NCBI GenBank assembly: GCA_910576535.1
Contig: CAJTKK010000006.1
Location: forward strand, 1 to 23,219
Source of the DNA: an uncultured Lachnospiraceae bacterium
GTDB lineage: Bacteria; Bacillota; Clostridia; Lachnospirales; Lachnospiraceae
DNA length: 23,219 nucleotides
Direction: 5' to 3'
This document shows positions 21,867 to 23,219 of this stretch, piece by piece; the stretch's first letter is position 1; every line of letters begins with the position of its first letter. Below the pieces are notes generated by a model. It was given only the letters and a program-made list of their open reading frames with translations. It was not told the origin of the DNA and searched no databases. The translations under genes and the position numbers were made by a program.

Positions 21867-22178
21867 TTATTTCCTCCTTTTTACTTTTCGGAAGGGGAGC
21901 TTTGATCCGCCTGCGCGGCTTATCTCATCCATGAGCCGGGCCTTCAGCGCATACATTTCAGCGTTCATCCTTTCATAGGCTCTTTTCGCCTCGAGCAGGC
22001 CTTCCATGACTTCCCCCAATTTCTCCGCTGCTTCCTTATAGGGTTCTTCCTGTAAGGACAGCAGAGTGTTTTCTTCCAGGAGGCGTTTTAATTCGTTTTT
22101 CAGCGCGGCCGCCTCCCGGTCTTTGTCCTCGATCTGTTTCCTCATCTTTTGGTTCCTTATTTTTGACAGTATGTCCAT
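21867..22178 (-). CDS. Small coiled-coil protein at the head of the tail cassette
   Basis: A 103-aa, highly charged protein, almost wholly coiled coil (D-K-D-R-E-A-A-A-L-K-N-E-L-K-R-L-L-E-E-N onward), with a basic tail F-R-K-V-K-R-R-K. There is no membrane segment or signal peptide. It sits where a tape-measure or chaperone gene would lie in a complete phage, but is far too short for a tape measure. GGAGG (22186-22190) is seven bases upstream, and the next gene starts two bases after its stop. Its function is unknown; it could be a scaffold or an assembly chaperone. Confidence 0.75.
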   Translation of the reverse strand: MDILSKIRNQKMRKQIEDKDREAAALKNELKRLLEENTLLSLQEEPYKEAAEKLGEVMEGLLEAKRAYERMNAEMYALKARLMDEISRAGGSKLPFRKVKRRK

Positions 22179-22195
22179 TCTTTTTCCTCCTTTAT

Positions 22196-22228
22196 AAAAA
22201 ATGCTGCAGGGGTTTTAGCCCCCGCAGC
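22196..22228 (-). terminator. Intrinsic terminator directly before the first tail-cassette gene
   Basis: On the minus strand a GC-rich stem (22228-22219 with 22212-22203, GCTGC and GGGG segments, one A/C mismatch, six-base loop) is followed by a U-run (22201-22196). The U-run ends only five bases before the ribosome site of the coiled-coil gene, so it is either an upstream gene's terminator or a leader attenuator. Confidence 0.8.
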
Positions 22229-22268
22229 TTATGCGCCGTGTGACTTGTGCAAGCACATCAGAAGTGGT

Positions 22269-22298
22269 GTAATAGTTCATTGAATCAATCATTTCCAA
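22269..22298 (-). promoter_or_regulatory. Possible promoter of the tail cassette
   Basis: On the minus strand, TTGGAA (22298-22293), 18-bp spacer, TATTAC (22274-22269). A transcript would start near 22262 and run about 85 bases to the first start codon, through the terminator hairpin. Moderate match only. Confidence 0.35.
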
Positions 22299-22347
22299 TT
22301 ATTAACTAAATGCAGTAATATAAAATAAATAGGAAAGTATAATTGCT

Positions 22348-22698
22348 ATGGCATTAGAAGCAAATGTATGTTCTGAATGCGGTTAAAAGGGATTAGCGTT
22401 TAGAGGAACAGATAAATGTTTTTGTGGTGGAGATATAATAGCTTTTCATGTAAGAAAAGATGAATATGTTAAAATGTCTGATTGTGAAATTAATTAGATG
22501 ACAGAAAAGAGGAATATTCACCCATCAATCAGTAAAGAGGATGCTCTTGCTATATACAACGTCACACATTCAACAGAAATTATTGATGTGATGATGGAGT
22601 TTAGACAAAAAATATTATAGAGTGCGGAAATTATGGTTTTCTTCGCAATATTGGCTGTTGTTACGTTTGTGGTCAATTTTTTTATTATGATGAGCTAA
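22348..22698 (+). pseudogene. Zinc-ribbon plus membrane-helix reading frame with three in-frame stops
   Basis: One continuous frame opens at ATG 22348, with AGGAAAG ten bases upstream. It reads as a protein for 117 codons, broken by TAA (22384), TAG (22495) and TAG (22618). It begins M-A-L-E-A-N-V-C-S-E-C-G, then after the TAA gives K-G-L-A-F-R-G-T-D-K-C-F-C-G-G, so the two cysteine pairs of a zinc ribbon lie on both sides of the first stop. The part between the two TAGs is a soluble helix. After the last one comes a clear membrane helix (M-V-F-F-A-I-L-A-V-V-T-F-V-V-N-F-F-I). The simplest reading is a gene decayed by substitutions. Stop read-through or three tiny cistrons are less likely, since the second and third pieces lack good ribosome sites. 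Confidence 0.55.
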
Positions 22699-22738
22699 TA
22701 GAGTGACTTATGAAATTAGATAAAAGGTCTAAATTTTT

Positions 22739-22840
22739 TTAAAAAATAGAATAAAATTGTTCTTGTTTGCCGGCTTCCTTGAGATGTTTTTCCATCTCCA
22801 TTTGGGAAATGCACTCATTATTGGTTGATGAATTATTATT
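22739..22840 (-). pseudogene. Remnant C-terminus of an unknown gene
   Basis: On the minus strand a 33-codon open frame reads N-N-N-S-S-T-N-N-E-C-I-S-Q-M-E-M-E-K, then H-L-K-E-A-G-K-Q-E-Q-F-Y-S-I-F and a stop at 22739-22741. It has the character of a real protein end but no ribosome site or full-length start; upstream (22841 onward) the frame closes. Family not recognised. Confidence 0.3.
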
Positions 22841-23022
22841 TTATACTACTCGACAGTTAATATCAGCCAGTTGCAAGAAAATTAAAAAATTTTCGATATA
22901 TCATATGTGAATTGTGAATTGCTTGACCGGAAAGTAATGGATACACTACACAAATAGCCATGTGCTTATAAAATCGGGGGGTTTATGGTAGTATGGAGAT
23001 ACGAAAACAGAAGGGAAAGCAG

Positions 23023-23219
23023 ATGGGAAGATTGACAGTGACGGAACAGATAGACCAGAAACGTGGGTAATCTTTATCACAGAGAATGACGTAATGGGAA
23101 AAGGACTGCCGCTCTATCCGATTGAGCGGCGCTTTTTAGGAAACGGAGAAAGATTTGAGGACGGTTCGCACATACTGTATGTAAATGGCGCTTACCGTGG
23201 AGATACGCCAATCGGGAAG
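23023..23219 (+). pseudogene. Internally deleted Rpn-type PD-(D/E)XK nuclease transposase, leaving by right edge
   Basis: An ATG at 23023 with AAGGG about eight bases upstream opens 15 codons (M-G-R-L-T-V-T-E-Q-I-D-Q-K-R-G) that end at TAA (23068). Overlapping in another frame, from about 23055 to the window edge, is P-E-T-W-V-I-F-I-T-E-N-D-V followed by G-K-G-L-P-L-Y, G-S-H-I-L-Y-V-N-G-A-Y-R-G-D and P-I-G-K. This is the conserved second half of the Rpn/PD-(D/E)XK family of putative transposases. The catalytic N-terminal core is absent, which implies a deletion joining gene start to gene middle out of frame. It continues past the edge. Confidence 0.7.

Noticed and set aside
22923..22947. TTGACC/TACACT as promoter of the Rpn remnant
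   Set aside because: The spacer is only 13 bp.
1..23219. CRISPR array or diversity-generating retroelement near the fibre gene
   Set aside because: No regular repeat-spacer pattern, no reverse transcriptase and no template/variable repeat pair were seen.

Overview
The window looks like a piece of a Firmicutes (Clostridia, probably Lachnospiraceae-type gut anaerobe) chromosome. This rests on moderate-to-low GC, AGGAGG-type ribosome sites on nearly every gene, TTGaca/TATAAT promoters with 17-bp spacers, a tRNA-Leu without encoded CCA, an Rpn-type transposase remnant and the MerR/DUF362/DUF2200/YciI gene types. The taxon is inferred from style, not from a marker gene.

Left part (1-7110). A truncated SDR-family oxidoreductase runs in from the left edge and ends at a terminator. 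A six-gene plus-strand defence operon follows, from a consensus promoter at 645-673: a small excisionase-like HTH protein, two DNA cytosine-C5 methyltransferases, a 223-aa protein that may be a B3-like DNA-recognition subunit, a McrB-like AAA+ GTPase with an EVE/PUA-like N-terminus, and a LlaJI/McrC-like PD-(D/E)xK nuclease. This is a BsuMI/LlaJI-type, nucleotide-dependent restriction-modification system in which recognition, motor and nuclease appear to be on separate polypeptides.

Middle part (7180-14300). Mostly ordinary housekeeping and stress genes: a TipAS-type MerR regulator with its own 19-bp-spacer promoter and operator; a strong unexplained hairpin; YciI; a DUF362 protein divergent from an AdhR/NmlR-like MerR regulator, with an operator between them; DUF2200; a 73-aa helical protein; tRNA-Leu(CAG); a stand-alone FliD-C-terminus-like protein; and a methyl-accepting chemotaxis protein without an extracellular sensor domain. 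A bidirectional terminator at 14251-14302 separates this part from the next.

Right part (14400-22260, minus strand). A visibly GC-richer cassette of phage tail-tip genes is read right to left: coiled-coil protein, Dit-like distal tail protein, a 1296-aa Tal/endopeptidase-like tail protein, a 74-aa protein, and an 836-aa BppU-type fibre. Both large proteins end in S74 self-cleaving chaperone domains. No capsid, portal, tape-measure, lysis or integrase genes are visible, and an intrinsic terminator sits right against the ribosome site of the first gene. The last kilobase is decayed DNA: a zinc-ribbon/TM reading frame cut by three in-frame stops, a minus-strand gene remnant, and an internally deleted Rpn/PD-(D/E)XK transposase leaving by the right edge.
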